NCBI RefSeq assembly: GCF_014529535.1
Contig: NW_023503334.1
Coordinates: 744,001-808,000 of the forward strand
Source: Bradysia coprophila
Taxonomy: Eukaryota > Arthropoda > Insecta > Diptera > Sciaridae
Length of the DNA: 64,000 nt
Reading direction: 5' to 3'
Shown one piece after another: positions 36,129 to 50,676 of the stretch. The number at the start of each line of letters is the position of its first letter. The stretch's first letter is position 1. The translations under genes and the position numbers were made by a program. The notes under the pieces were generated by a model. That model worked only from the letters and a program-made list of their open reading frames with translations. It was not told the DNA's origin and did no database searches.

Positions 36129-37183
36129 TTTTCCGGCTTTCAATATTAATTTGAACACAGCAAAAATATTTGTAAGCAAAACAACCGCTTAAATCGGATA
36201 CACAAAAATATCGATTCTCTAAATACAATAAACTTGGCAATTGTTGGATATTACAAGATTAGCTGCACAATTAAATGATTCAGTCGTACTGCTCACGCGT
36301 TTCAGATTTCAGACTGTTACTCTTCAACGTGTAGTTAAGTCCCAAATGAAACGTCCGCGTCGAATTTGTGTTTAGAATTTAGTTGAACGTTGAACAACAG
36401 CGTTTTGTTATTTGGACGATAATTTCTTCTTCTTTTTTTGTTTGTTAGGTGTTTGCGGTTCCCTGATTTATAAAAATTGTGAGCCAATATCCGATTAACT
36501 GATTGTGTTCCTATTTAGTTTCCCTTGACGATACATTTATAAGTCGTAGCAAATTTGGTTGATTTAAATCTGCAAAATAGAGAAGAAAAAGCAACGATGA
36601 GTTAAGGTATAAAACAAACGAACAGTCTACATTGTAATAATATAAGTATGAAGAATGTTAGTCAAATCATTTGGTGTCTGTTTCAATCAATTAAATGTTT
36701 TTTCCGTCACTGTCGATCCTTTTTTACAGAGATTTTTCTTCATGAATCGAGAGCCGTTAATTTTTAAACATTATGAAGACGATCAGAAGGTATATTCGAT
36801 ATTCGTAACGTAATCGCTTTGATAACGGACCATTAAGAGTTAATATGAGTAAGTGTTAATGGTTCGTGGTGTGCTTGTGGACATGTAATTGAAATGTTGC
36901 CAAGACTCGTTATTTGTACTGCTCTTTACCCGAAGACAGATCACACAATAAACACGTAGAAGAGAGCAACAAGCAGATCGATCGGATCGTGTGAAGTCCT
37001 GTTATTTATACTGCCTCTGGAAGTTAAAATACCGAATTTCCAGAATCGCACTGGCAAAATTTTTGTCAAGAATGTATGGAAAATCTTTGGTCAAATTGGA
37101 TGGTAGAAATTGCCTTACACAGTTCATACCATGAGACAGCCGTTTCAGTGCTGCTTACTTCAAGTTTGTATACCACTAATATC
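36129..37183. other. Upstream region of the B56 gene
   Basis: On the minus strand this holds the B56 5' UTR and probably its promoter. ATATCGATT at about 36208 is close to the Drosophila DRE motif. No TATA box is apparent. No other gene is seen. Confidence 0.4.
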
Positions 37184-37554
37184 TAGGCATGGGCGATGAT
37201 GATAATGATTATCGATAATTATCGATAATCGATAATTATTGACTTTTTTTATCGAAAATTATCAAAAAAATATCGATAATCGATAATTATTGATATTTTG
37301 ATAATTATCCAGATATCGATAATTCGATATATCGATATTTCGGTCAGAAAATTCGATATTTATCGATATATTCCGATATATTATCATGAATTTTCAGATA
37401 AATATCAAGATATCAATATTTTGATAATTATCGAATTTCGATATTTTGATAATTATCGATAATTATTAAATTATCGATAACGATATGATTAATCGATTAT
37501 CGATAATTTCTTTCGATTGATATAATCGATAACTTTAAACGTCTCCCATCCCTA
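37184..37554. mobile_element. hAT-like MITE with 8-base target duplication
   Basis: The element starts TAGGCATGGGCGAT and ends CGTCTCCCATCCCTA (complement TAGGGATGGGAGACG). It is flanked by identical 8-base copies CTAATATC at 37176-37183 and 37555-37562. An 8-base duplication and TAGG-GATGGG ends fit the hAT superfamily. The 371-base interior has no coding capacity: it is almost wholly ATCGATAATTATCGATAAT-type sequence, i.e. overlapping ATCGAT/ATAATTAT palindromes. Confidence 0.8.
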
Positions 37555-40500
37555 CTAATATCTTAACAGATGGACGCATAGCATACCAACCACAAAGCTA
37601 TAAATTTTTCATATAGTAGATGAATCTGCCAGGAGCACGGATAAAGAATTTTAAAACAGAAATGGTATTGCTTAATCATATATTATCACCACCACTATCA
37701 TCATTTGCTGGCTGTAGTGAAATCGGAGTCGGATATAGAGCGAAAATTGCATCGAAATGTTTTGTAATTAATATGATAACTTTGGCTGAGCTTCCCTTTT
37801 ACCAAAGAAAATTTCATTATTGGCAGAAAACTCGGGAGACTGATTATGAAATTTTATTTTATATAAGTTGTTGAAATCATCAATACTTCAGCCCGTAATC
37901 AGTTGCAGTGGATATTTCTCGAAATTCAATTTTTCCAACATCATACGAGCTCTCGACCTTTGCTAAAAAATAATTAATGACAAAGGTAAGAGCCATCACA
38001 AGGCATTATTTTCTCAAATCTGAGAATATTGTGATATCGGTCTTTGTCTATTCAAAAGCGCCGAGCAGGTTGCGTGGTTGTTTGTCTTCGACAGTCATTT
38101 TAACTAGAGAAACGAATCCCAGTAAGTAGTGCTATTCTATATTTCACGACCGGATTTGTTTAAACCACATACGCTATAGCTGGCCTGTTATTTTAGTGAC
38201 ACATAAAGGGGTCCGTTATAAGATATTGTAAAATTCACGGCAAGTATTAGTGTGAGATGATGATACTCAGGAATTTTAGGGAACATATCAAACATTTTCC
38301 GGTAATCTTTTCTTTCGACTAAATACATAAGTACTTTAAGTAATGTAAATGAGTAGCGGGCCAGAAAAATTACATGATTCCACTTTCGGGTGAAATTGAA
38401 TGCAAAGTCACATAACCTTCAGTATAGCATTGATAATTTCAACAGAGTTCATGGAACGTGCTGTGCTGAATAATGATAGACCAAACAATGTACAAATATT
38501 TCAACCGTGAGATAATTCTGTTTTTAAATCTGAAGTGCTGCCCTGAATGAATTATGGTGCGCTGCACTCGATGGTTTCAACCGAACGTATACAATGGAAC
38601 ATTTGTGATTTCGAGTATTTGCATTACGTAAAGAAGTACCGTTTTGACCTGAACCTTTTACACTGTCAATGTTGATCTATTCGACTTGAAACCGGAATGC
38701 CATTATTCTGTTAGAGCTGACATTTAACAGGAGAGGGAGGTTACATGAAACCAAAATTCAGAAGTTTCATTGGAACCAGAAGCACGTCAGGTGAAATTCA
38801 TTTCCAAACATTACTTGACTTTAACTTTCAGGTCAAACTAGTTTTCGATACCGCTCAACCTATTCCAAACTTTATTCATGATAGTACTAATAACCTTTTT
38901 GAAGCAGCTCAACATTTGTTATCAGTGCTTCACAGTGTTTTTCTATAATACAAAGACTTTGTATCCACCTGGAGCTATACAAACGAAGTAATAGATTAAT
39001 GATTGTATCGCGACAGTAATGTCTCTTTGAAGATACTGAATTTGCAATTTAAGCAAACAAAAAACTCCATTCACCATTCCATCAAACTAAATAAAATTAA
39101 TTTTAATTTTAAAAATGAAATTAACTTTCAATGCAAACGATCAAAAGCAAACGATTATTTAGTAACATGTTCTCTATGCAATTTTTATGACATGAATATC
39201 AATAGCTGTTTTAATAATGACCCTGTAATAAAACAAAAAGCCTAAAGTTAATGTCACTTTTCGTTTGTTACAATAAAATAAAAATTTTCTTTGTTTTTTT
39301 TTTCTGGCTCACATCAGCCGATTAGAATACGAAGCACGTACTTCGGCATTTGACTGCTTAAAATGTCTAAATAAACTACAATTAAAATAAATTTTATTGT
39401 TACCAATAAATCATTCGTCTATCAAACAGTTTACAAGAATCGGAAAGCGATTGTTTATTGGAAAAAAAGTATATATTCACCTATACCGACGACAATGACG
39501 ACGACGCCGTCGACGGTGTGTCAAATTAATTTATGATTTTTTTTCGTGCTCTTCTTCTCATTGATGTTCATGTACAGTGTATGTATAGACATAAACAAAT
39601 CCACACAAAAGTTTTCTTTTTTTAGAACACTTTGCATAATAATGGTTTAAACTAGAAAGGAGGGTACATATGAGATTTGAGTGCAGCAATTTATGCATAT
39701 TCCCAACTATACCATTGGTTAAGTATTATAAATTGTGAAATCATAGCAGACCGTTCCCATTATGTATAGTTATAATATACGAAAAGATATAATAATTATT
39801 GTGGTTAAACGTCCTCGGGTATCATGAGAGTGCTCTAATTAACGAAATTATTCCGTAATGTTGTACCGACAGCTCGTGGATATTAATTACATCAACAAAT
39901 AAATATTTTCTTTAACGTTGTCACAGCTCACAGAGGAAAGCGTGTACTTAACACAAAAATGATAAATTATCTTTCAATGAACTCATTGATCATTTTAATA
40001 CATTTTTTTTTCGTCTTCTTTTTGTTAGGTTTCTCAAACCCTACATTTTCATGGCGGCCTTATAGGAACAAGCAACTGATACGCTGCAGTGTGCTAAGTA
40101 CAACAAAAAATCTGTCAGAATTTATGTGCAAAACAAATTCATTGCCATTCAATCTTTTCAGATGTTAGTAAGGGGGTAACTTTTCAGATGTTTGTATGAG
40201 ACGAATTTGAAAGCCATATGCAACAAATTGCATCAAAGCTATCCCAGCCGAATAAATAAATGATACCTGAGCAAGAGAAATGTGATAGGCTCACACAAAT
40301 TTAGTTTTGTTTTTTCTCGAACAATAAAGTTTTGTAGACAAGTTTCTCTGCATATATATTCGTTTCATATCACTGTGTGATTCCGAGCAGCTTGCAGGGA
40401 AAAATGTTCGGAAAATTATAAATTTAAAGCTAGCTGTTTTATACACTTTCTTGTTTAGAGTGGGTATAGCGTATGACTAAACTTAACGTGAATGTGAAAC

Positions 40501-41065
40501 GGTATTTATTTTGAATATCTTGGAAGTTTCATGTATGAATGTACGAATGAGCCATCTTAAATTTTAACGGTTACGTCAGCTTTAAGCATGCAAAATAGAC
40601 GATGAATTCAGCCGGCTAACGTATCACCTTTAATTAGGGTCGCAAAATAATGGTCTACGTCGTTCGTCTATATGATAAAATTTACATCAATCGTTGATTG
40701 AAAAGGCACTATGTTGATTGAAAGACGTATGTATAAGTGTATGTTCTGGGATTCGAACGGGAATTTCATTTGAGTATTCAACGATAATAAGGAAAAAGTT
40801 TTCCGTATGTTTTTATGCCTTTTGTACCTTTTATGTTATCTTTTTCGCACAAAGCTTTTTAAATAATTTGATTAGAACATCTTATACAAATACAGCGATA
40901 TACCTTTGGGGCATTGCTTTTCAGAGGAATTAATTTTTAAGTTTAACAAAATAATAAATTCTTGCTCTATTCATCGTAAGGCAACGGATTTTGTTTGGTG
41001 TTTTCTTTAGTAAATATTTATCGACTTTGCAAACAATCCGAAGATCAATCGCTCTTTAGTATTTT

Positions 41066-41408
41066 ATGGAAGTCGAAAGTCCTTATACGTTAGAAAGTAT
41101 GAGTTCGATCCACAATATCGAATCAATACAAGAAGAAAGTCTGTTTTTAATAGAAAGTCGTCGTGTAGACGAAAATCGATGTTACGCATGGAAGATTATT
41201 CAACAATTGCTACAAGTCGATAACTATGGCTAGCTCGAGTATGTCACAGGACTTTGACGATCTGATAATCTGTAATGCAACCCTAGGAGAATGTCTTTCG
41301 GTAGATTCGTCATTCATAGGAGAATTATTGATGTTCCGCTCGAAAACCGATGATTTGAGCATACTAGTCTTGGAATATATTGATTCAATCTTTCGGCATT
41401 TAACATAA
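41066..41408 (+). CDS. Two overlapping small frames, possible gene or frameshifted remnant
   Basis: Frame 1 (41066-41233) encodes 55 residues (MEVESPYTLESMSSIHNIES ... CYAWKIIQQLLQVDNYG). Frame 2 (41226-41408) encodes 60 residues (MASSSMSQDFDDLIICNATL ... VLEYIDSIFRHLT) and starts 8 bases before frame 1 stops. Both have balanced, protein-like composition, unlike the surrounding AT-biased frames, and AATAAA follows at 41477, 69 bases after the second stop. It could be a bicistronic transcript or one gene broken by a frameshift. I recognise no family. Confidence 0.25.
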
Positions 41409-44400
41409 AGCCAAGAGAAAACTGTTGAATAACTGTGAATTAGCGTCTGAGACTTGGCATTCTTTGTACTCGGCTAAATAAAGAAACTACGCGAAAATTT
41501 GTTAATAATTTATCTCCTGTCTGTAAATGGATAAGCGTAAATGAATTGGCACATAGCTTCCATTCAGTCAAATGATGGCAAAGACGCGTATAAAACCGTT
41601 AATTTTAGAACAAAATGTTCCAAAATTAATCTTATCAAAATGTACACGATGTCGATGACGATAAATGATAATTTCGTGTGTGAATGATAGCAAAAAAAAA
41701 ATCGAAACGAAGAAATTTAAATTTTCCCTTAGCGTACACAAAGCACAAATGTCTGTCATGTCTAATATGATAAAATATTCATTAACTTCATACCGCTAAA
41801 GTGCCAGTTTATGTTAAGCACACCACTTCAAGTATTCGGATATTCGCCAATACTCATTTCCATAAAGTGTACTATGTAGCAAACGTTAATTCATTAATTC
41901 GGTCGGGTCGCCTATACCATCTATACAGTTACAGTGAAATTCTATGATGCGAAATCGAAGCAGAACTTGGAAATGATAACGAAAATTCCAAAAATGTTAA
42001 ACATTCAGCTTCCATTCAGCAATCTATAGATATATTAGTTTTCCGTTACTACACTCACGGGTTCATATCGAATTGAAAGACGGATAGCATGTATATACAT
42101 GTTACACATAAAATCGATCAAAAGTCGGAAGAAAAATGAACACATTCGATTCGAGCAAAGTAATTTCGATGCAAACACTGGAACAGATAGGGCATGTTTA
42201 TATTCGCATAAGATGCAAATTTTAATGCAATTCGTCATAGCAAACAAATGGTTATGTCATAATGCGTTAGCTGGCTTGTCAGTTTTCGAGTTGGTGGTTC
42301 AGACTTATTAGTGCTCAATGTAGACTAGACATACGAAAAATGGTAATCGATGTTGTAATGGGAAAAGGAGATGTTAAACGTTAAAGAGAATAACAACCCA
42401 AACGACCCGTTATTCTGGATATTATTTTAAAAAGAAAAGATGACGTGTTGACCACGATAAAATTATGCAACGCTAAAATGACAAATCAGCTAGCAATTCA
42501 ATTAACAATCTCTTAACTGTTTGAATTGTAAAATTTATGTTTTTCATTGCTAATACACATGGGAATGGTATCTGAAATATGTTTCCAATGTGCTGCTTTC
42601 GGTTATTGGCAATACATGTTTCCCCATTAGTGAACGCTACAAGATCGTATAAGTTAGTATTCCATACCGTGGAATCCAAAGTTTCCACCGGATAGCCTAT
42701 CCATTAGCTGATCCGATGTATCGAAAGTTATGTATGCATTAAATTGAGGATAAGTAGTTGGGTGCGATACAAAAAATCAAAGTAAAATCTCGATTTTATA
42801 ACATTAACATCCCACATTATTACGTTGGAACGGTTGGAACTGGTACATAATATACTACACTTGTGCAATATAAAGTTTTTCTTAAAGGTGCACACACTAC
42901 ATTTTATTGATAAATTAACATAATTGAATTTTTAGTTTGAGGTGTTGTAAGTGAAAAGTTGATTGAAAAAAATCAATCGAAAAGACAGTTACTGATCTAT
43001 GCTAATCGTATAACTCGTGTCGTTCGAAAATAAAACAAAAAATTTCGACGAAAAAACATTGCAACTAATTAAGTTGATGTTAAATGTTCAATGCTTTGTT
43101 CGTTGGTATACACAATTTTCCCTGTACAAACTATAACATCAAAATCCAAGCTCATAAAATTTCTGTGATCTGGTTTATTTAATTATTTATCTAAAATAAA
43201 TTGAATGGTTTCGCCGTAGGTGGTGGGTAGGTAGTGTACTCTTTGTATGTTATATTATCATACACAAAAAATCAGTTTCGGGTTATTTCTTTTCACGTTT
43301 GGTTTGCTTCTTCAAAGATGATTTTATGCGAACGAGAGAGAGAGTCAGGTGCGAAAAATAATCGGTTACATAAGGATATATCTTTTTCTCGTACCGAATC
43401 ATAATTTCGGCCACAATAAACTTTATCTTGTATGTTATACAGCGCGACTGTCTACAGTACAATCAGCTGGCTCTTGTCTTTTTTAATGAATTATACTGTT
43501 TAACCATGAATGAATGAATGGAATGGAAATGTTTCGGTATAATCTATTTATGTGGGGGGGAGGGCATTCATAACCATATAAAAATTATCAAAACAAACAA
43601 AAACCTTTTTCGATTCAATTTTCGTCTGGAATCAATTATGCGCAATGACCTAGGCGAATGACTAAATATTTTCTTTTTTGTTTCCTATCGGTATCTTATC
43701 CGGACCGACTATCATATAGTTTACCATCTACGAAAATTCGGTATAGAAAATTTATTCATTACGATTACGGTTCGTTTCCGAAAGTCTATTTCGCATATGG
43801 ATGTGGATGTGGAGGTTTCTAACTTGAGATAATAAAGTAATTTTGTACCGGCTACACCTGCATAGACATTTTTCTTCTTATGTGGAACGGTCTATAAAAC
43901 AAAAATCTTTTCCCTATCAGTAGATGATAAAAGTGATTCGTAATCATCAAGTATTTGTACATCGGAATCCGACTGTCTCATACCATTTGATTCTTTACAA
44001 TGTTACATCATTCAACCAGGTTGAATCAACCTTTCACAAAACACAATCATATCACTTATTCTACTATCTACGCTATCTATTTCTAATCTGACTGATTTCA
44101 ACTGACTAAATACAAACTCTTTTACTTCATTAGTTTCGACTATGCTGTCAATTGAATCTATCCTGAATCGACTAACTTATCTGAAGGAATAGATTCTTTA
44201 GTAAGCGTAAGGTGACACAGTAGTAATGTTTCCATTACTGGTTAATGTTAATGTCGAATTTCACATAATGGGACCTACGATATTTGTTAAAAGCAGAGAC
44301 AATTTCAGCCTGCTTATAGTCAACGAGAGCACGGTGCACCGTTATTGAAGTTTTAATTTTTATCGGCTGAACCGAAATTCGTATTGATAACAGAGTGGGG

Positions 44401-44866
44401 AAATATGGGAGCACTCAGGCTGAATTTGATTCCACAGGAAAATTTCACACCAGAAATCAAGGATCAATTGAATCCCATGAAAATAAAATTTTTGAAAAAA
44501 TAGGACTTGAGTCAAAATTTGATTCTACAAAGGAAGTTCTAGCTGGTGTGTGTTTAAACTGGTAACGATATAAAATACAAATGATACCGTGATACATCCG
44601 CCGTTTGTAAAATAAGCATCTGAAGCACTTATCATGTAAATAAAACATTTCTTCAGGACTGTGATGTGGTAAGGGCAGTGACAGCGATATTGTCAATTTA
44701 TTGAGTAACAATCAAATATTGTATGGTTGAAAGAGTTATTCCTGGGAAAAGTTTGGAATCTTTTAAAGAATAGTTAAAGGAACGTATGTTTCATGAAGCA
44801 AATCTTTGTCCGTTGCATTGATTAGATTAATGATTTAGATGCTATCGCGAAATCATTATTTAAGAT

Positions 44867-45036
44867 GAGTACACAGTTCGAAAAGACATGAAAAATGCTT
44901 GCAAAATCAGAGTTTACATCAAGTGTGAAAACTATTTGGCATTTGTCTCATTCATCTGTCAACAACATTTTTCACGCTTGATGTAAACTCTGATTTTGCA
45001 ATCATTTTTCATGCATTTTTCACGATCTGTGCACTC
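44867..45036. repeat. Foldback element, 170 bases
   Basis: Ends GAGTACACAGTTCG and CGATCTGTGCACTC are complementary with two differences. Inner arms carry GCAAAATCAGAGTTTACATC and its mirror GATGTAAACTCTGATTTTGC. The loop is about 50 bases. Consistent with a MITE; no target duplication identified. Confidence 0.55.
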
Positions 45037-48000
45037 GCCTCTAAAAACGGAACTAATGCTCAAAGAGATATTGTTAAATTTCAAAAATTGATTCATCTAC
45101 GTTCAACGATTGCACCGTGTTTTTCATGTAAATTTGCTTTGACTATTTACGAAATGTTGGCGAGGCTGCAAACAGGATAATTAGAAAATACCAACGCAAT
45201 GCTGTATTCCCGAAATTATAGAGCAGATTTGCTTTTAGAAAATTGTAAGGCGAATCAACTAAAAGTATCGGAAGTAGAGTGAGAGAAATGTAACCATACA
45301 GAGTGGTGTTGTTATGTTACAGACGAGCCTCAGATAGGAATGAATTCTACAGAAGATTTATTCCTACAAGTCTTAAAGCTGGAAATAAACAGATCTGTCG
45401 GAAACCGGTGAGTCGTCTACGGCTCCACTCTACAAAATTACAGGCATTCTCTGATAACGTCAGACTTTTCGACTGGGATTGACCCTTGTGAGTTTAAGGA
45501 AGGCTGACATCTTTAGAGTAAAAATATTTTGATTACAGAAAATCCATTCGAAAATGTATAGAAAATGTTCAAGACCAGTTAATTCAGACTAGGCCAACAG
45601 ATTGACGAAAGATCAAACTGAAGCCTTAAACTACAACTTTTTCTCTCTCTAATGTCGACTTCGAGTCTGATACAATGCATCGCAACAACACGTTTTATTG
45701 CTCCCTGTTAATTTGTTGAGTGAATGATCTGATTTCGAACCAAACCATACAACTGGCTACGGAGAGAAGTGTTTTGTGATGCCCTGTCTATCTCAGGCGG
45801 AATAAGACTTCTTCCTGATTATGAGTAACAAAAGAGCTGTTCATACATATCGGGATCATTGGTCATTCGGTTCTAAATATATTTTGCGGGAATACAACGC
45901 ATTTGTTTTCTCGATCGACAAGACCAAACCGCAGACGTGACTGACGAACATCCACACAAAACGTTCTGATGTTTTTCAGACATATTCGCAATCTATTTTT
46001 ATGTGACTTTGATTATTGCTAACTGATTGACAGGGTGAAATGAATTAAATCCCATGGTGTGTTCTATACTCAACTACTAAAAAAAACGTCCTAACCGAGC
46101 TGTGTTATGAAGAACTATTTGACAGTGACACAATATCCGGCACCGTATCAACTCAAAATACGTGTGTGTGTCGATGTGTATCGATCGAAAGTTGTGGATA
46201 GGAACTAAATAAAGTTTGAGCTTTAAGACGAAACGAAACGATGGAACGACAAGAAAAAAACATTTGGTCACAAAACAAAGCACATAAAAAACAAATTTAG
46301 AAGCATTCCGCAATTAGGAAGAACGCAATATCAAACCTTATTACTGTATTATATATATGTACACCCAGCTAGCCTATAAAACTAAATTAGTCTGATAACT
46401 ATTATCTATTTTCGAGGTAAATACAGAGAACATACTACTCATATGACATTTTATTCCGCTATCTTGGTAATAATATAAAGTCAAATTTTTTATGCCAATA
46501 ATCAAACATCTCTCTTTCTCTCTCTCGGTTGCGGTCACAGTCGTATATGCCTGTGTATTCCAAGAGAATAAAAAAAGTTTTTTTTTGTATTTTATCTAAC
46601 ATTACGACTCCTTCGGTACGAGTTCCACTAAAATATTTTGCTTCGTTCGCCTAACTAAACACAAAAATGACATTACGCTAATTACCAGTGTTGTACGATA
46701 AGTCTAATCCATGTTGTTAGTTTATTTTTGTGTCTCAATATGATCATCATTATTTAAACATTCGTTTTACTTGTACAGTAATATTGGATGATAACAAACA
46801 TACAGACAGACAGGCCGCACATAATAATAAGGTGAAAAAAGAGCAATAATTCTTCGCTATTATTGTAAGATGGAACACGAAAATTACACTTCATCTCTGT
46901 TCTCTAATTTGAGCTGAAGAAACAAAACACAAAAATGTAACCTAACTGTATGTATACCAAGTGGGGTGTCACATGTAGAACATTTTATTGTTGGTGGTGG
47001 TGGGTCTAGAACTTTTTAATAATTTTTTTTGACAATTATACCTAAAATCTATGGATTGTTTGACACTCCGCAAACAATCTTCAAATACCCCGTACCCTTG
47101 CCCTACGTGGTCCTATGTCTATTTTTGCGTTATACTACAACTTCTTATACAAAACCATTTCTGGTACATCCTTTTTCATCCTGGAAACATTCCAAAATCG
47201 AACCAAAATAAATTGTTGAGTTAAAGACACCAGATTGACGAACGTTTTTGAGGCATTCTAAACATTAGAATCGATATGTGCAAAATGCCCCATCACCGAC
47301 AAACTATCTATCGAAATTCATCCAACATTGGTTTCATGGAACTATCAGGATACGAATATTGTTGAAATTATTTGCCAGAAGGGGTTTTGTGGGCTTTAAA
47401 CGAATTTACCGTATAGAGCTTCGTGACCACTACATCGTGAGCGGTAGGAAATATTTCAATATGGAATTCGTCATAATATTCTACGTAAACAAATACTGAT
47501 TTTATGAAACATGTCATCAGTCACAGCGTCAATCGATCAGCCTAATATTTTTGTTTTCTCTATATTTCTCCTTAATTAATGCGTTAATTAGTAATTTTTT
47601 CTTCACTAATTAAAGAATTAATTATTTGCCATACAATTGTCGAATTTATTTTGTCAAATTATTTGAAATATTGATGCTATTTGCTCTTAAACGTTTGTTT
47701 GGTTAATATAATCATAGACACATTCCTCTCATACCCTGTGCAACGTAATCGCTGAAAATCATTCATTCATTTCAGGTAAACAACAGAAAGGCCAAATTGT
47801 CATAGTCTAGTCCAAAACGCGCCTAACCGATGACCAAATTGTCCAAGTCATTCGCTGTAGTACTCTGGAGACACTGTCTCGTAAGGGACGAGACAAAGAT
47901 TTTTTGCGACTGTGAGCGTTCAACGGTTAAAGGTTTTAATAGCATCAATGCGAACTTTCAGTTCGGCAAATTTAATGCAACAAAAAAATCAGAAATTAAA

Positions 48001-50535
48001 TCAGGTCGAGTTAATCGTTAATGGAAATGCTTCAATCATCCATTCTTCGCACAGTTTTATGAGAAACAAACCGAATTTGACATTTCTCATTGTTTACGTT
48101 GAAAAATTTCCGATCCAAATTATTTCGATTCGAAATTCCCTGATTAAATGCAATGCACACTAAATTGGCGATGGTTTTTTTCCGTCTTTGGACGAAATAT
48201 TTTGGATTTTGGGTGTAATTAAAATATAAAATCCGAAGCAGAAATGGTAAAATTCAAAAGGAACCAAATTATATCAAATCCAAATGAATCCAAAATGGCG
48301 GTGTATGACGGAAAATGAAATATTTGAGAATAAATTTTTGTTGTTTTTTTTTCTTTCTCAGCGGACTTTTTGCGGTATAATATGCACAATGATTTTGATT
48401 TCTCACTGAAATGTCTCCCCTCGGAACACAGGTCACAATTTTGTGACATGCCCCGGTTTTGTGATGTTTGTTGGTTATTTTTGTTACGGAACAGATTAGT
48501 CAAAACTTCCGTGACCGAATAGAAGAAAGAAAGAAAAGAACGAACGAAAGAAGTACAAGTACAACACACACATTGAATATTTTCCCATTCAAGAAACTGA
48601 TAATAATTTCGATTTGTTGGATCATACATATTTTGGTGAATCAATATTGGGCTACGATTAATATTGAAATTTTTGTTAATTACCCGCAGCAAAAATCGTT
48701 ATGATTAATTGCACCTGGAAAAATGACATGACAGCTTCTTCATAATAAAATCACTTCTTTTTTTGTTGGTTGGTTGGTTCGAAGCGGTGTGACGACGAAA
48801 ACATTTTTTTTTTGTGAAACGAAGTAGAAAAAAAAACTGCACACAAAAATGTGTGATGGCACTGCTGAATTTTTACCAGTTTATAAATACATTTTATATA
48901 TTTTTACGCACATTTAAAAATTTTACTGAGATTTTTGATAAATTTATTGAACCGTTTTGAAAAAAAATTAAAAAAAAATTATTTTTGAGCAAAAAATAGT
49001 CAATTTTGCTCTCACGCCCAATATCGCGAGAGAATGAGAGTATTCAGCAGTGTAATTGAAACAGTACTACACCATTTTCCCGAATGACAGAACGAAACAA
49101 ATACATGCAATGTATATTCCACTTACCATTTTGGATATTTAGAATAAATTTTTTTTCTTTCCTTTTAAACAATTTTTTTTTTGCAGTTTTGTTCGGTCAA
49201 ACAATATATTCCTTGTCACAAGCACAATTTTCGCGAAACTTCAAGCCACACAATATGTTTATGCTTTTAGAAAATTGAAATGTGTGTTTGGTTTTTTTTT
49301 GTTGAAGGCCTTAGTTTGGCTTTAGTTTATGGTCGATAGGCTGTCATCACAGTAAATGAAGGCCCGATTATTGTGCGGATATCGCATTTTTACAACAATC
49401 CATTGATTTTATCGCACACCGAACACATTGTTAACAGTTTTGCACAGTTTAACATCCAATTAAAACCGATTAATTCACTCAATTTTTCGCTTCGCCCCAG
49501 ACTGACTTAGCGGTAGATATTTCAATTTAACACTTCATAAAAAAAAGTGTGGAGACTTTTCGGAAATCAAATCTCGGGGAAAAAATCCAATTCAGCTCCA
49601 GAAACACGTTTTCCTTATATTTTGTTCGAACGATAGCGATTATACACGAATATTGGATGTCTAAATCACATTAAAACTGTTTTTATTTGAAGTAAATTTG
49701 GATTTATAACAACAACACCATTTAAATTTAAAGAATTAAAAGTGGCTAAGTTACAATGACAGATAGTGAATCCAGTAATCCATACAGAAGTGAAGTCGTT
49801 TCATGCCGAACGTACGAGTCCATTTGATGGCAATTTTGGAGATTTATTTAGGAAGTTAGTTTCAAGACATCTCGACATTTTGAATGTTTTCACTTTTCGA
49901 ATTTAATGTTCATTCTTCTTTACGAAGATGACTGCATTTGTAATTTAACAAATACAAATTTTGATGTTACCGTTGACTGAGAATTGTCTGAATTTATTCA
50001 TAACATTCACAACATAAAACTTGAAGAAACGTCTGCCAGGTGCGATATGTATCATAATGCGAAATTCAAATCTGACCATAAAATCTTTCCGCAGAAGTCA
50101 ATCGTAGTATAGTCCATACAAAGGTAGGCTGAAATAGCCTAAAATCAATCAATAAAGATAACTGCGATCGTAGGTGTCTTAACACATTCTTTCAAAAACA
50201 CATTGGTAAAACACACGAGTAATTTGGCGATTCTGAAAATTACAATAATAGGTTTGTTCCGAAGGTTTCGAATAACTGTAAACATGAATTTTCGCTGGCC
50301 AAACGAACACGTTTTCATCCATGAAGAACGGTTTTCATATAAATATGGATGGGTTAGGTCTCTATGTATGAAATTTGACATTTCCTGTAGCAGGGCAGGG
50401 GATTTATTTAATTTATGTGAGTGTTCAGTTGAGCTTATTTTCATACGGTGTATTAGGTCTCTTATTTGACGTTTCAAAAATTAACCGCTACTGTCTGGTT
50501 TTTTTTTCCTCATTTTCATTTTATTCCGATTTATA

Positions 50536-50676
50536 GCATACGTTCGAGCGGTGTTAGTGAATCTCGCGCCGCGTCATTCACAATAACTCACAAAGTGACA
50601 TCTTACAAAATGTGTCAAAATGTGAATTATTGTGAATGACGCGGCGCGAGATTCCTAGCAACCGTTCGAGCATATG
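50536..50676. repeat. Hairpin element with GC-rich arms, 141 bases
   Basis: The left arm has CGTTCGAGCGGTGTTAGTGA followed by ATCTCGCGCCGCGTCATTCA; the right arm mirrors it as TGAATGACGCGGCGCGAGAT and ACCGTTCGAGCATATG. GC-rich arms stand out from the AT-rich surroundings, suggesting a recent insertion. Confidence 0.6.

Noticed and set aside
40744-40762. GATTCGAACGGG looks like a tRNA B box on the minus strand
   Set aside because: No A box, D arm or acceptor stem at the right distance; not a tRNA gene.
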